A stretch of 64,000 bases of DNA from HdN1 sp052035295 (GTDB lineage: Bacteria > Pseudomonadota > Gammaproteobacteria > Pseudomonadales > Ketobacteraceae). Under the pieces are notes generated by a model, which saw only the letters and a program-made list of their open reading frames with translations, ran no database searches and was not told the DNA's origin. The stretch lies in NCBI GenBank assembly GCA_052035295.1, contig JBPOHS010000018.1:62001-126000 (forward strand), read 5' to 3'. The first letter of the stretch is position 1; every line of letters begins with the position of its first letter. Both the position numbers and the translations under genes were made by a program. Shown here in pieces: positions 1 through 7,740 of this stretch.

Positions 1-1017
1 CTTGTCGACCAGTCGGCTGCGGATGTCATCGACGAGCGCACGCGCATCGGCATCACTGCGGATTTCATTGGGCTTGACCAGGATGTGGCGCACCTGGGCT
101 TGCGCCACCACCATTTCGGAGCCGCCTCGAATATCGAGCACCTTGATGATGTGGAAACCGCTGGCGCTCTTGATCGGTTCAGAGATATCGCCCTTTTGCA
201 TGTCGACCACGACATCGGCAAACAAGGTCGGCAATTGGCCGGCTTTACGCCAGCCGAGATCGCCACCTTCCAGTGCCTTGTCATCGCCGGAATAACTCAC
301 CGCCATGGCGGCGAAGTCGGCTCCGTTCTTGAGATTACGGTAGACCTCGTCGGCCGTCGCGCGGGCCAGCGAGCGGGCATTTTCGTCGGCACTCTCATCG
401 ACGGCAATCAGGATGTGGCCCAGATGAAAGTCTGGCGCCAGGTTGGCCTTGCCGAGTTCCGAACCCAGGAATCCCGCGATGTCCTGATCAGTGATCTTGA
501 CCCGGTTGCCGACCCGACGCTGGCGCAGTTGTGACACCGTCATCTCGCGGCGGATCTGCTCGCGGAACGCCTTGAAGCTCATGCCGTCTTCTTGCTCGAT
601 GGCCTGCTGGAACTGTTCCAGCGACAGACGGTTCTGACGGGCAATATTGCCCAGGGTTTCGTTGATGCTGTTGTCATCGACCTTGATACCGCCTTTCTCG
701 GCCATCTGCAGTTCGATGCTCTCGACCACCATGCGATCGAGCACCTGCTCCAGCAGTTTGTTCTCGTCGGGAGGGATTGGCGTGTTGCGCTTCGCCATCT
801 GGACGCGGATTTGCGAGGCGCGGGAAAGCAGTTCGCTCTGCAGGATGATGTCGTCATCCACCACGGCGACCACCCTGTCGAGGGTCTGTGTGCTTTGCGG
901 CGAGGGCACTGCCGCCTGCACGTAAGTGGGCAGGGTGGATAGTGCCAGTCCCACGATCAGGGGGGACAGCAGTGCACGGGTGGACAAAAATGGTCTGGAA
1001 GGCAAAAGAGTCTTCAT
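1..1017 (-). CDS. surA: Periplasmic chaperone / peptidyl-prolyl isomerase SurA (partial, runs off left edge)
   Basis: SurA escorts unfolded outer-membrane proteins, including LptD, across the periplasm. The frame opens with an ATG at 1017 and stays open for all 339 codons to base 1, so the C-terminus lies outside the window. An N-terminal signal peptide (MKTLLPSRP..., hydrophobic LIVGLALSTLPTYVQA) is followed by the SurA N-domain (DRVVAVVDDDIILQSEL; LEQVLDRMVVESIELQMAEK). A complete first parvulin domain follows (FHLGHILIAV ... YSGDDKALEGGDLGW ... SGFHIIKVLDIRGG), then the start of a second one (AQVRHILVKPNEIRSDADA). It begins 16 bases after the lptD stop, so the two are probably co-transcribed, as in Pseudomonas and E. 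coli. Confidence 0.96.
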   Translation of the reverse strand, partial: MKTLLPSRPFLSTRALLSPLIVGLALSTLPTYVQAAVPSPQSTQTLDRVVAVVDDDIILQSELLSRASQIRVQMAKRNTPIPPDENKLLEQVLDRMVVESIELQMAEKGGIKVDDNSINETLGNIARQNRLSLEQFQQAIEQEDGMSFKAFREQIRREMTVSQLRQRRVGNRVKITDQDIAGFLGSELGKANLAPDFHLGHILIAVDESADENARSLARATADEVYRNLKNGADFAAMAVSYSGDDKALEGGDLGWRKAGQLPTLFADVVVDMQKGDISEPIKSASGFHIIKVLDIRGGSEMVVAQAQVRHILVKPNEIRSDADARALVDDIRSRLVDK

Positions 1018-1033
1018 TTAATTGTGGTTCTCG

Positions 1034-3514
1034 TCAGAAGCGGTATTTACGTTGATCTTCCCGGTCCCGATAGCCGCTGATGCTGCTTTCGAGGAGGCTG
1101 TCGGCCTTCTTGCTCGTGCTGGCCAGGCCTTTCAGTTCTATTTGAAAGTACAAACCGGCTTTTGGTTTCACTTCATCTTCATTGACCGGGTCTTCCTGCA
1201 GGAAGCGGCGGTTGACCACGCGGAACTTCCAGCAGCAACTGTCGTATTCGAGGCCGACCAGGTTGTCGAAGGAGCGGTTCAGCTGCATATCGTATCCCCA
1301 GCGCCCGAGCCAGCTCCAGCGCGCGGTCAGCGGCAGGATGAAAGATACATCGGTCTGTTTGAGGGGCTCGTCTTCGTCTTCTTCGCCGGTATTGGTCAGG
1401 ACTTCATGATACAGGTAGCTCACGTTGAGCAGATATTCGTTGTCGCGATTGATCTGGAACCCGGTGTTCATGTTGTCGATATTGTTGGTGTTGCTGTCCC
1501 ATTCGACATCGTTATAGAAGAACCAGCTTTTCCCCAACTGCCAGACCACACGCCCCGCCAGGGGAGAGTTTTCGTCGGTCTCGCGTTCGGCGGTAGATGT
1601 CAGCTGAACGTAGCGGTGGGCGAAGTAGAACGCCTGCCCCACGCTGAGGCGCAGCCATTCTTCGCCAGTCTGATCGCTGATCAGGCGGCTGGTCAAGCCA
1701 AGCGAGAGCTTCTTCTCGTCGCCATAACGGTCGCCACCGGCAAAGCGGTTGTCCCGGAACAACTGGTCGTAGCTGAAGCTGTAAGTGGCCGTATCGAAAC
1801 GGGGAATATAAACCTGTTCCCGCTCGCGGGGCACGTAAAGCAGAAAGGCGCGCGGTTCGAGGGTCTGGGTCTGGGCGCGCTCGAACCATTCAGTACTGCG
1901 TTCGAAGGTCAGGCCCGAGTCGATCGAGGCGATGTAGGTGTTGATGTCCGGCGTTTCGTTGAATTCGGCCAGTTCCTGTGCGGTCAAGCCTGTTCCGGCG
2001 ACGATGTCATATTGGGTGGATACCGACCGCAGTTTTGGTTCGACATAAGAATAGGCGTTCTCGAACTGGTAGCCGACGCCCGGGCTGAGCGTGAGTCGTT
2101 GGGCTTCTGCCGGCTTCCGCGTGTAGTCATGCGGGTGCTCGAACACGACGGCTTCGGTGCCAAGGAACCAGTAGGCGCCTTGTTCGCCGATCAGGTCATA
2201 ACCCAGGACGCGTAACTGGGGAACGCGCTTGTAGGGTTCGCTGGCCGGGCTCACGTTGATGTCGATCGTCTGGAACTGCTGCGCCAGCGCCTGGAAATTC
2301 CAGTGATCGGTGCGATAGTTGGTGATCACTGACTGATTCAGGTATGTCAGGGAGCTGGAACTCAGGTCTGTATCGATGTCGATGAAATAATCTTCGTCCG
2401 ACACTTTGTTGTAGTCCACGCCGGCGGTCCAGCCGTTGCGGAAATTGCTGCTGTGATGCCAGAAACCGAGGTAACGCTTGTCGTCATCGTACATCTCGTC
2501 CCGGTCGAGGAAGCCGCCGCCCAGATCGCCTTCACCGGTCTTGGTCAGGTAACGGAATTCGGAATTCAGCAGGGTGCCCCGCTTGGACATGTAGACCGGT
2601 GTCACCGTGGCGTCATAGTTCGGCGCAAGGTTGAGGTAATAGGGAATGCCGAGTTCGAGCCCGCCACTGGTGCTGGTGCCAATGGACGGAAACAGGAACC
2701 CGCTCTGGCGCCGGTCATCGATCGGGAACATGAACCAGGGCAGGTAGAACACGGGAATGTCCTTGACCCGGATGATCATGTTGCGCGCGGTGCCCCAGCC
2801 TTTGGGGGCATTCAGGCGCAGCTTTTCGGCTTCAAAATACCACGTGTTGGCGTTGGGCTCGCAGGTCGTATAGGTACTGTGATCCAGCACCAGCACGTTG
2901 CCCATGGTGTTGTGTATCCTGGACGCAGCGCCACGAATATGAGTCGCATGTATCACATACTCGGCGTTTTCGACTGACAGCTGCTTGCTGTTGAGATCGA
3001 TGTCGGCGCGCTGCCCTGTCATCAGCATGCCTTGCTGGCGCACCCGCACGTCGTCTTGCAGCCGGGCTTTCTTGGTGCGTGTGTCGAGGTCGAGCGATTC
3101 GCTTTCGAGCATGCGCGTACCCTGTTGCACGACAACATCGCCCTGCATGCGCACCTGGCTATCGCCGACCATGTCATAGTGCTCGGCCGAGGCTTCGACG
3201 GGGGCCTTGGTGTCATCGGTCACCGGTTCACGTGGCACCACGACCGGCGGAAGATAATAGCCAGGACAGACGCCGGCGTTTTTTGGGCGCTGGCTTTCGG
3301 GCAGGGAATCGATTTCTTCACGCTTGACCCAATCCAGATAACGGTAGGGCGCAGGCGCATCCACCGACGTGACCGGTCCTTCGGGCAAAACAGGAAGCTC
3401 CGCTGCAGACGAGGTGGCCGGGGCCAGCAACCAGGGCACACCCACCAAGCAGGGCACACCCACCAGCGCGGGGCCTGTCAACAGAGCGGCGGCCAGCAGC
3501 GGAAATTGACGCAT
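1034..3514 (-). CDS. lptD: LPS-assembly protein LptD
   Basis: LptD is the outer-membrane beta-barrel that, with LptE, inserts lipopolysaccharide into the outer leaflet. This is a full-length 826-residue protein. It has a signal peptide, an OstA/LptA-like periplasmic domain (VVVQQGTRMLESESLDLDTRT... DHSTYTTCEPNANTWYF) and a long C-terminal barrel rich in aromatic beta strands. The four cysteines of the disulfide-rearrangement pathway appear to be present: NAGVCPGYY, TTCEP, and the paired cysteines of EYDSCCWKF. A GTG two codons upstream (3520) is an alternative start. The signal peptide contains a duplicated VGVPxL motif, encoded by a short tandem DNA repeat. The gene lies upstream of surA and divergent from amgK. 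Confidence 0.97.
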   Translation of the reverse strand: MRQFPLLAAALLTGPALVGVPCLVGVPWLLAPATSSAAELPVLPEGPVTSVDAPAPYRYLDWVKREEIDSLPESQRPKNAGVCPGYYLPPVVVPREPVTDDTKAPVEASAEHYDMVGDSQVRMQGDVVVQQGTRMLESESLDLDTRTKKARLQDDVRVRQQGMLMTGQRADIDLNSKQLSVENAEYVIHATHIRGAASRIHNTMGNVLVLDHSTYTTCEPNANTWYFEAEKLRLNAPKGWGTARNMIIRVKDIPVFYLPWFMFPIDDRRQSGFLFPSIGTSTSGGLELGIPYYLNLAPNYDATVTPVYMSKRGTLLNSEFRYLTKTGEGDLGGGFLDRDEMYDDDKRYLGFWHHSSNFRNGWTAGVDYNKVSDEDYFIDIDTDLSSSSLTYLNQSVITNYRTDHWNFQALAQQFQTIDINVSPASEPYKRVPQLRVLGYDLIGEQGAYWFLGTEAVVFEHPHDYTRKPAEAQRLTLSPGVGYQFENAYSYVEPKLRSVSTQYDIVAGTGLTAQELAEFNETPDINTYIASIDSGLTFERSTEWFERAQTQTLEPRAFLLYVPREREQVYIPRFDTATYSFSYDQLFRDNRFAGGDRYGDEKKLSLGLTSRLISDQTGEEWLRLSVGQAFYFAHRYVQLTSTAERETDENSPLAGRVVWQLGKSWFFYNDVEWDSNTNNIDNMNTGFQINRDNEYLLNVSYLYHEVLTNTGEEDEDEPLKQTDVSFILPLTARWSWLGRWGYDMQLNRSFDNLVGLEYDSCCWKFRVVNRRFLQEDPVNEDEVKPKAGLYFQIELKGLASTSKKADSLLESSISGYRDREDQRKYRF
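3433..3465. repeat. Short tandem repeat inside the lptD signal-peptide region
   Basis: The 15-mer AGGGCACACCCACCA occurs at 3433-3447 and again at 3451-3465, an 18-bp period that keeps the frame. It encodes the duplicated VGVPxL element in the LptD leader, so one copy adds six residues to the hydrophobic segment. Confidence 0.8.
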
Positions 3515-3653
3515 CTTCACGGGTTAATAAATACCTTCAGGGGGTAGGGGCCAGCGCTGGGGAAAGTGTCATCACCGTGGGCGATGTTCCTGATTCGCAT
3601 GTGAAAGCGAGAAATAATACACTAAGCGCTGGTCATAGTCAGGAACCTCTCGG

Positions 3654-4733
3654 ATGGGTGCAAGCGTGATAGATGCCAGAGCGGCGCTTTTGCAAGCGTG
3701 GTTGATCGAACAAGCAACGATCATTGAGCAAAATGAGGCAACAGAACCAAACGCCAGCGCGGAAACCGCCGTCTTTACGCCGGTTTCCGGTGACGCCAGC
3801 TTTCGCCGTTATTTCCGTTTGCGCTGGGGCAATCGCAGCGTGATCGGTGTCGATGCCCCGCCGGAAAAGGAAAACTGCGAGCCGTTTGTGCGCATTGGCG
3901 CCGCCATGCTCGCGCACGGAGTGCGGGTTCCACAGGTGTTGGCGCGCGATGTTGCCGGTGGCTTCATGATGCTGGATGACTTCGGTGATGTCTTGTTGCG
4001 GCCGCAATTGAATGCTGCAACGGTTGCAACATTCTATGGTCAGGCCATGCAGGATCTGCTGCATATTCAGGAATGTGAATTTTCACCAGAACTGCCTGCC
4101 TATGACGAGCCCCTGTTGCTGCGCGAGATGGCCTTGTTTCCCGACTGGTTCCTCAAGGTGCACTTGCAGCTGTCGTTATCGGCTGCGGAAGAACAGTTGC
4201 TGGCCGATGCGTTCACCTGTCTGAAAGACGCTGCCCTCGAGCAACCCCGGGTCACCGTGCATCGCGATTATCATTCCCGCAATATCATGGTGTTGCCGGC
4301 CGGCGGGCTGGGCCACATCGATTTTCAGGATGCCGTGCATGGTCCGGTCACTTATGATCTCGTGTCCCTGTTGCGTGACTGTTATGTGGACTGGCCCGTG
4401 GAGCAGGTATACGGCTGGGCACTCGCATTCGCGGAACTACTGCGGCAGGCTGGTCGTCTGGCAGCCGATGACGCCACTTTCCGGCGCTGGTTCGATGCGA
4501 TGGGTGCGCAGCGTCACCTGAAGGCCATCGGCATATTTGCGCGCCTGTTCCATCGCGATGGCAAGGCAGGTTATCTGCCAGACATTCCACGTACGTTCGG
4601 TTACTTGTTGCATGAGACAGCGGTAACGCCCGAACTGCAGGCTTTTCATGATTGGCTGCAGGCGCGCGTGGTGCCGGCCTTGTGTGAAAAAGATCCTGAA
4701 GCTGCACGTTATCTGGGTGGTGCCAGCGCATGA
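3654..4733 (+). CDS. amgK: N-acetylmuramate/N-acetylglucosamine anomeric kinase AmgK
   Basis: AmgK phosphorylates the anomeric carbon of MurNAc and GlcNAc released during peptidoglycan turnover and hands MurNAc-1-P to MurU, bypassing de novo synthesis (the fosfomycin target step). The 359-residue product is an aminoglycoside-phosphotransferase-fold kinase. Its N-lobe has DASFRRYFRL, and the Brenner-type catalytic loop VHRDYHSRNIMV is followed by the metal-binding HIDFQDAVHGP. The ATG at 3654 is preceded by AGGA at a suitable distance. The stop overlaps the murU start (ATGA at 4730-4733), so the pair is translationally coupled. The assignment rests on fold motifs plus the murU partner. Confidence 0.92.
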   Translation: MGASVIDARAALLQAWLIEQATIIEQNEATEPNASAETAVFTPVSGDASFRRYFRLRWGNRSVIGVDAPPEKENCEPFVRIGAAMLAHGVRVPQVLARDVAGGFMMLDDFGDVLLRPQLNAATVATFYGQAMQDLLHIQECEFSPELPAYDEPLLLREMALFPDWFLKVHLQLSLSAAEEQLLADAFTCLKDAALEQPRVTVHRDYHSRNIMVLPAGGLGHIDFQDAVHGPVTYDLVSLLRDCYVDWPVEQVYGWALAFAELLRQAGRLAADDATFRRWFDAMGAQRHLKAIGIFARLFHRDGKAGYLPDIPRTFGYLLHETAVTPELQAFHDWLQARVVPALCEKDPEAARYLGGASA

Positions 4734-5392
4734 AAGCCATGATACTGGCCGCAGGGCGGGGCGAACGCATGGGGGTGCTGACCGACGCCTGCCCCAAGCC
4801 TTTATTGCCGGTCGGTGGCAGGCCCTTGATCGCGCACCATTTGCAGCGCTTGCAGGCGGCGGGTTTTCGCGAGGTGGTCATCAATACTTCGTATCTGGGC
4901 GAACAGATCCGGGCCGAGCTGGGTAACGGTGAGCGTTGGGGGCTTTCCATTGCGTTCACCATCGAACCCGAACGGCTCGACAGTGGCGGCGGAATCTTCA
5001 ATGCGTTGCCCTTGCTCGGCGAGGCGCCTTTCCTGTTGGTGAATGGCGACGTGTGGACGGATATTCCGCTGCAATCCGTGCAGCTTGTCGCGCCGAAGAG
5101 TGCGCATCTGGTGATGGTACCCAATCCGGATCATAATCCGCGAGGGGATTTCGTGCTTGGCGCTGACGGCGTGATGCAGGCCGAGGGTGAAGCGCGGCTG
5201 ACCTACAGCGGGATTTCAGTGTTGTCCCCGCGATTGTTTGACGGTTGTTCTGCAGGCAAGTTTCCGCTGGCCCCGTTGTTGCGTAACGCCATGTCGCAGG
5301 GGCGGGTGAGTGGTGAGTGTTATCGTGGGGTTTGGATTGATGTGGGCACGCCTGAGCGTTTGGCATTGGCGAATACCTTGGCGTCGTGGTAG
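4730..5392 (+). CDS. murU: N-acetylmuramate-alpha-1-phosphate uridylyltransferase MurU
   Basis: MurU converts MurNAc-alpha-1-P and UTP to UDP-MurNAc, the last step of the MurNAc recycling shortcut. The 220-residue sugar-nucleotidyltransferase carries the N-terminal signature LAAGRGERMGVLTDACPKPL, the uridine-binding NTSYLGEQI segment, the VNGDVWTD metal-site motif and a C-terminal WIDVGTPERL. Length and motifs match the Pseudomonas enzyme. The gene overlaps amgK by four bases. The last codons and stop lie inside the first copy of a 20-bp tandem duplication. Confidence 0.93.
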   Translation: MKAMILAAGRGERMGVLTDACPKPLLPVGGRPLIAHHLQRLQAAGFREVVINTSYLGEQIRAELGNGERWGLSIAFTIEPERLDSGGGIFNALPLLGEAPFLLVNGDVWTDIPLQSVQLVAPKSAHLVMVPNPDHNPRGDFVLGADGVMQAEGEARLTYSGISVLSPRLFDGCSAGKFPLAPLLRNAMSQGRVSGECYRGVWIDVGTPERLALANTLASW

Positions 5393-5424
5393 CAATTCAG
5401 CGCTCGTGGTAGCAATTCAGCGCT
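5385..5424. repeat. Two-copy 20-bp tandem repeat across the murU stop codon
   Basis: CGTGGTAGCAATTCAGCGCT occurs at 5385-5404 and again directly at 5405-5424. The first copy contains the murU stop TAG (5390-5392), and the second supplies the same triplet downstream. It looks like a recent slippage duplication. Confidence 0.9.
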
Positions 5425-5499
5425 CTTGTGACCAGTAGTGATTACACTGTGCCAACGACGGCTATCAAAAGCCGGATTAACAAAAGAGGATTCAACACA

Positions 5500-6345
5500 A
5501 TGATCTGGCTGGGACCCTTGCTGGGCTTGATTTTAGGCTTCGCCATGGCGGGCGGTGGCATTCCCGGGCTGATTGGCGCCGGCGTCGGCGTGTGGCTTGG
5601 CAGGCAGTTCGACCTGATATTGCAGCTCAGCGAAGGCCTCTATTTTGTGACCCATCGTCAGCCGCACGAGCGTGACGGTGTTATTCAGCACGCTTTCTTT
5701 CAGGCCATTTATGTGTGTCTTGGTCGGGTAGCGAAATGTGACGGCACCGTTTGTGAAGATGAAATCCAGTGGGCGAAGACCGTCATGGAACGCATGGGGC
5801 TTTCCCCCGAAAAGCGCATCGAAGCGGCTGCGTTGTTCGAACGGGGCAAGGCGTGGGACTACGATTTGCTGCCGGATCTGAAGCGGCTCAAGGATGCCTG
5901 TGGTCGCCGCTCCACGCTGACGGTTATTTTCGTTGAGATGCTGGTGCAGTGCGCGTTGGTAGACGGGCAGCTCAATCCGCGCGAATGGGCGGCCCTGCAG
6001 AATATTGCGACGTCGCTGCATGTGTCCCGTGAGGCGCTCGAGCGCATGGTGCGTGCTGCCGATGCCTTCCAGAATTATAACGCCCGTCGTGAGCAGCCGC
6101 AGGTGTCCACGCGTGACACGCTGCAGGATGCCTACGCCATCCTCGGCTTGAAGGAGTCAGCGTCGAACAATGACGTCAAGCGCGCTTACCGCCGGCAAAT
6201 GAGCAAGCATCATCCGGACAAGCTGGCGGCGAAAGGTTTGCCAGACGAAATGATGTCCATCGCTACCGAAAAAACCCAGGCCATTCAGGCCGCGTATGAA
6301 GAAATCATGCGTACCCGCAAGAAAGCGCCGGTACCAACGGCCTGA
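5500..6345 (+). CDS. djlA: DjlA-like membrane-anchored J-domain co-chaperone
   Basis: This protein should stimulate DnaK ATPase activity at the inner membrane. The 281-residue product has an N-terminal glycine-rich membrane segment (WLGPLLGLILGFAMAGGGIPGLIGAG), a central TerB-like all-helical domain (about residues 50-180) and a C-terminal J domain with the essential HPD in SKHHPDKL. The ATG at 5500 follows AGAGGA; an upstream in-frame GTG at 5428 lies in the duplicated intergenic sequence and is less likely. The position beside murU follows the order seen in related genomes. Confidence 0.92.
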   Translation: MIWLGPLLGLILGFAMAGGGIPGLIGAGVGVWLGRQFDLILQLSEGLYFVTHRQPHERDGVIQHAFFQAIYVCLGRVAKCDGTVCEDEIQWAKTVMERMGLSPEKRIEAAALFERGKAWDYDLLPDLKRLKDACGRRSTLTVIFVEMLVQCALVDGQLNPREWAALQNIATSLHVSREALERMVRAADAFQNYNARREQPQVSTRDTLQDAYAILGLKESASNNDVKRAYRRQMSKHHPDKLAAKGLPDEMMSIATEKTQAIQAAYEEIMRTRKKAPVPTA

Positions 6346-6427
6346 CGCTTTCTGCAGGTGAATCATTGTTGCCGAGTTATTGTTGCGGAGTCATTGTTGC
6401 GTAGTCACTGACAGTGGAGTCTGCCGC

Positions 6428-6952
6428 TCAGCGGGTGGCGTCGATGGCAAACCACAGAATCAGCGCAGCTCCGCCGTTACCGGTTTTCCACATGGCCGGG
6501 CCAAGGAACAGGCCTGGCGAGACTTCTCTCAATTCATCGCGGATTTTGGCGATGAAAAACGGATTCCCGGGTTGTTCATAATCGAGATAGATGCAGTCCT
6601 TGCCATCGATCACCGAAGGCTGCACATAGGTCTTGAACGGGAACCAGTTGAATTTGCCCACCAGATTGATGCGGTTGATGCCTTCCCCGGTTTTCTCGCC
6701 GGTGGATGAAAAGCTTTTGCCATCCCACGGAAACACACTCAGTTTTGAAAAGGCGCCAATGGGCCCGAACAGCGGCGTCTTGTCGACCTGACGGATCGCC
6801 AGCATGCGCCCCTTGGGCGTGCCGTTCAGCGCCGAAAAACTGCGGGGCATGGTGCCACTGCGGTAAAGCGCGTCCAGCTCATCGCAGGATTTTTCCGACA
6901 GTATGTCGAGGGTCAGTTGGTTACTCGTGTAGCCATACGTGGTACTGGTCAT
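6428..6952 (-). CDS. Conserved protein of unknown function, partner of TetR regulator
   Basis: I do not recognise the family with certainty. The 174-residue protein lacks a signal peptide or membrane segment. It reads as a compact beta-rich domain: KGRMLAIRQVDKTPLFGP, then SVFPWDGKSF, then IYLDYEQPGNPFFIAKIRDE and REVSPGLFLGPAMW. The alternating beta pattern and the SPGLFLG ending suggest a lipocalin-like or other small-ligand-binding fold, but this is inference. The start overlaps the TetR stop by four bases (6949-6952), so it is co-translated with the repressor and probably controlled by it. A convergent djlA lies beyond. Confidence 0.72.
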   Translation of the reverse strand: MTSTTYGYTSNQLTLDILSEKSCDELDALYRSGTMPRSFSALNGTPKGRMLAIRQVDKTPLFGPIGAFSKLSVFPWDGKSFSSTGEKTGEGINRINLVGKFNWFPFKTYVQPSVIDGKDCIYLDYEQPGNPFFIAKIRDELREVSPGLFLGPAMWKTGNGGAALILWFAIDATR

Positions 6953-7557
6953 GGTTGTGTCCTCTCGGTGTCGTTGCTGAAGCTGGCCCAGCAGGCTTGT
7001 TCTGCTGCCGCCAGAGTGGAGTCGTCAAGAGTGATGTGGTCGGTATATTCGGCTTTGAACAGACCGACAAAAGCCCCCCAGATCATGGCCATCAAGGCCT
7101 CCGCGGGCATGTCGCGGGCGATGCCGGTGCGGCGTGCATGGACGCACCAGGCGAAGATCGGTGCCAACACTTCCAGCTCGATATTGCGACTGGCCGTATC
7201 GAGATAGGGCACGTGATCCTGTAGTTCCAGAAAGCGGAATTCCAGCGGCCATTGGCGGGCAAAGCGGGTCAGGCTCTGCCAGAACATGCCGAACAATTGG
7301 CGCGGCGGCTGGGTGAGGTCGATCTCGCTCAACAGATGGTCGCGAAGCAGGCGTTTGGCGCGTTGAAAAACGGCATTGACCAGCACTTCCTTGCTGTCGA
7401 AGTAGCGGTAGATGGTGCCGGTGCCCACCCCTGCGCGGCTGGCCACCTCGGGCACGGCGGTGCCGTGGTAGCCGCGCTCGGCGAAGAGCTGCAGGGCCGC
7501 CCGGTGGATGGCCTCCTGGCGGGCAGGCAGCGCGGATTTTGCAATCGGGGTGGTCAT
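6949..7557 (-). CDS. TetR-family transcriptional regulator
   Basis: A 202-residue TetR repressor with the N-terminal helix-turn-helix (RQEAIHRAALQLFAERGYHG, GVGTGTIYRYFDSKEVL) and a larger ligand-binding C-terminal domain. The start is set at the ATG at 7557. The upstream in-frame codons to 7611 would run through a perfect 18-bp palindrome (7569-7586), best read as its operator, so autoregulation is likely. It is followed without a gap by the 174-residue partner gene. Ligand unknown. Confidence 0.93.
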   Translation of the reverse strand: MTTPIAKSALPARQEAIHRAALQLFAERGYHGTAVPEVASRAGVGTGTIYRYFDSKEVLVNAVFQRAKRLLRDHLLSEIDLTQPPRQLFGMFWQSLTRFARQWPLEFRFLELQDHVPYLDTASRNIELEVLAPIFAWCVHARRTGIARDMPAEALMAMIWGAFVGLFKAEYTDHITLDDSTLAAAEQACWASFSNDTERTQP

Positions 7558-7568
7558 GGTCAGGCACC

Positions 7569-7586
7569 GGAATGAACGTTCATTCC
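7569..7586. promoter_or_regulatory. Perfect palindrome, probable TetR operator
   Basis: GGAATGAACGTTCATTCC is a perfect 18-bp inverted repeat starting 12 bases upstream of the tetR ATG at 7557. Size, symmetry and the GAACGTTC core are typical of TetR-family operators. It probably controls the tetR/unknown-gene pair. Confidence 0.78.
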
Positions 7587-7641
7587 GCTCAGTTTGCGCG
7601 TCCACTGACACGGTGTCAATAGGGTGTTTACGTGCCGCTGC

Positions 7642-7668
7642 TAAAGAGTGGTAGAAACCGGTCGATAA
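7642..7668 (+). promoter_or_regulatory. Probable FliA (sigma-28) promoter of the chemoreceptor gene
   Basis: TAAA at 7642-7645, a 15-bp spacer, then GTCGATAA at 7661-7668. The flagellar sigma consensus is TAAA-N15-GCCGATAA, so eleven of the twelve consensus bases match with exact spacing. The receptor ATG lies about 70 bases downstream. Confidence 0.72.
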
Positions 7669-7740
7669 TTAGGACGCTGTCTATACTCAGTTTTTAGCCA
7701 TCCCGAGGATTGCGGGCGGGCAGGCAAGAGGGTGTAAATC

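Noticed and set aside
1022..2215. Long plus-strand open frame opposite lptD
   Set aside because: Antisense shadow of the certain lptD gene.
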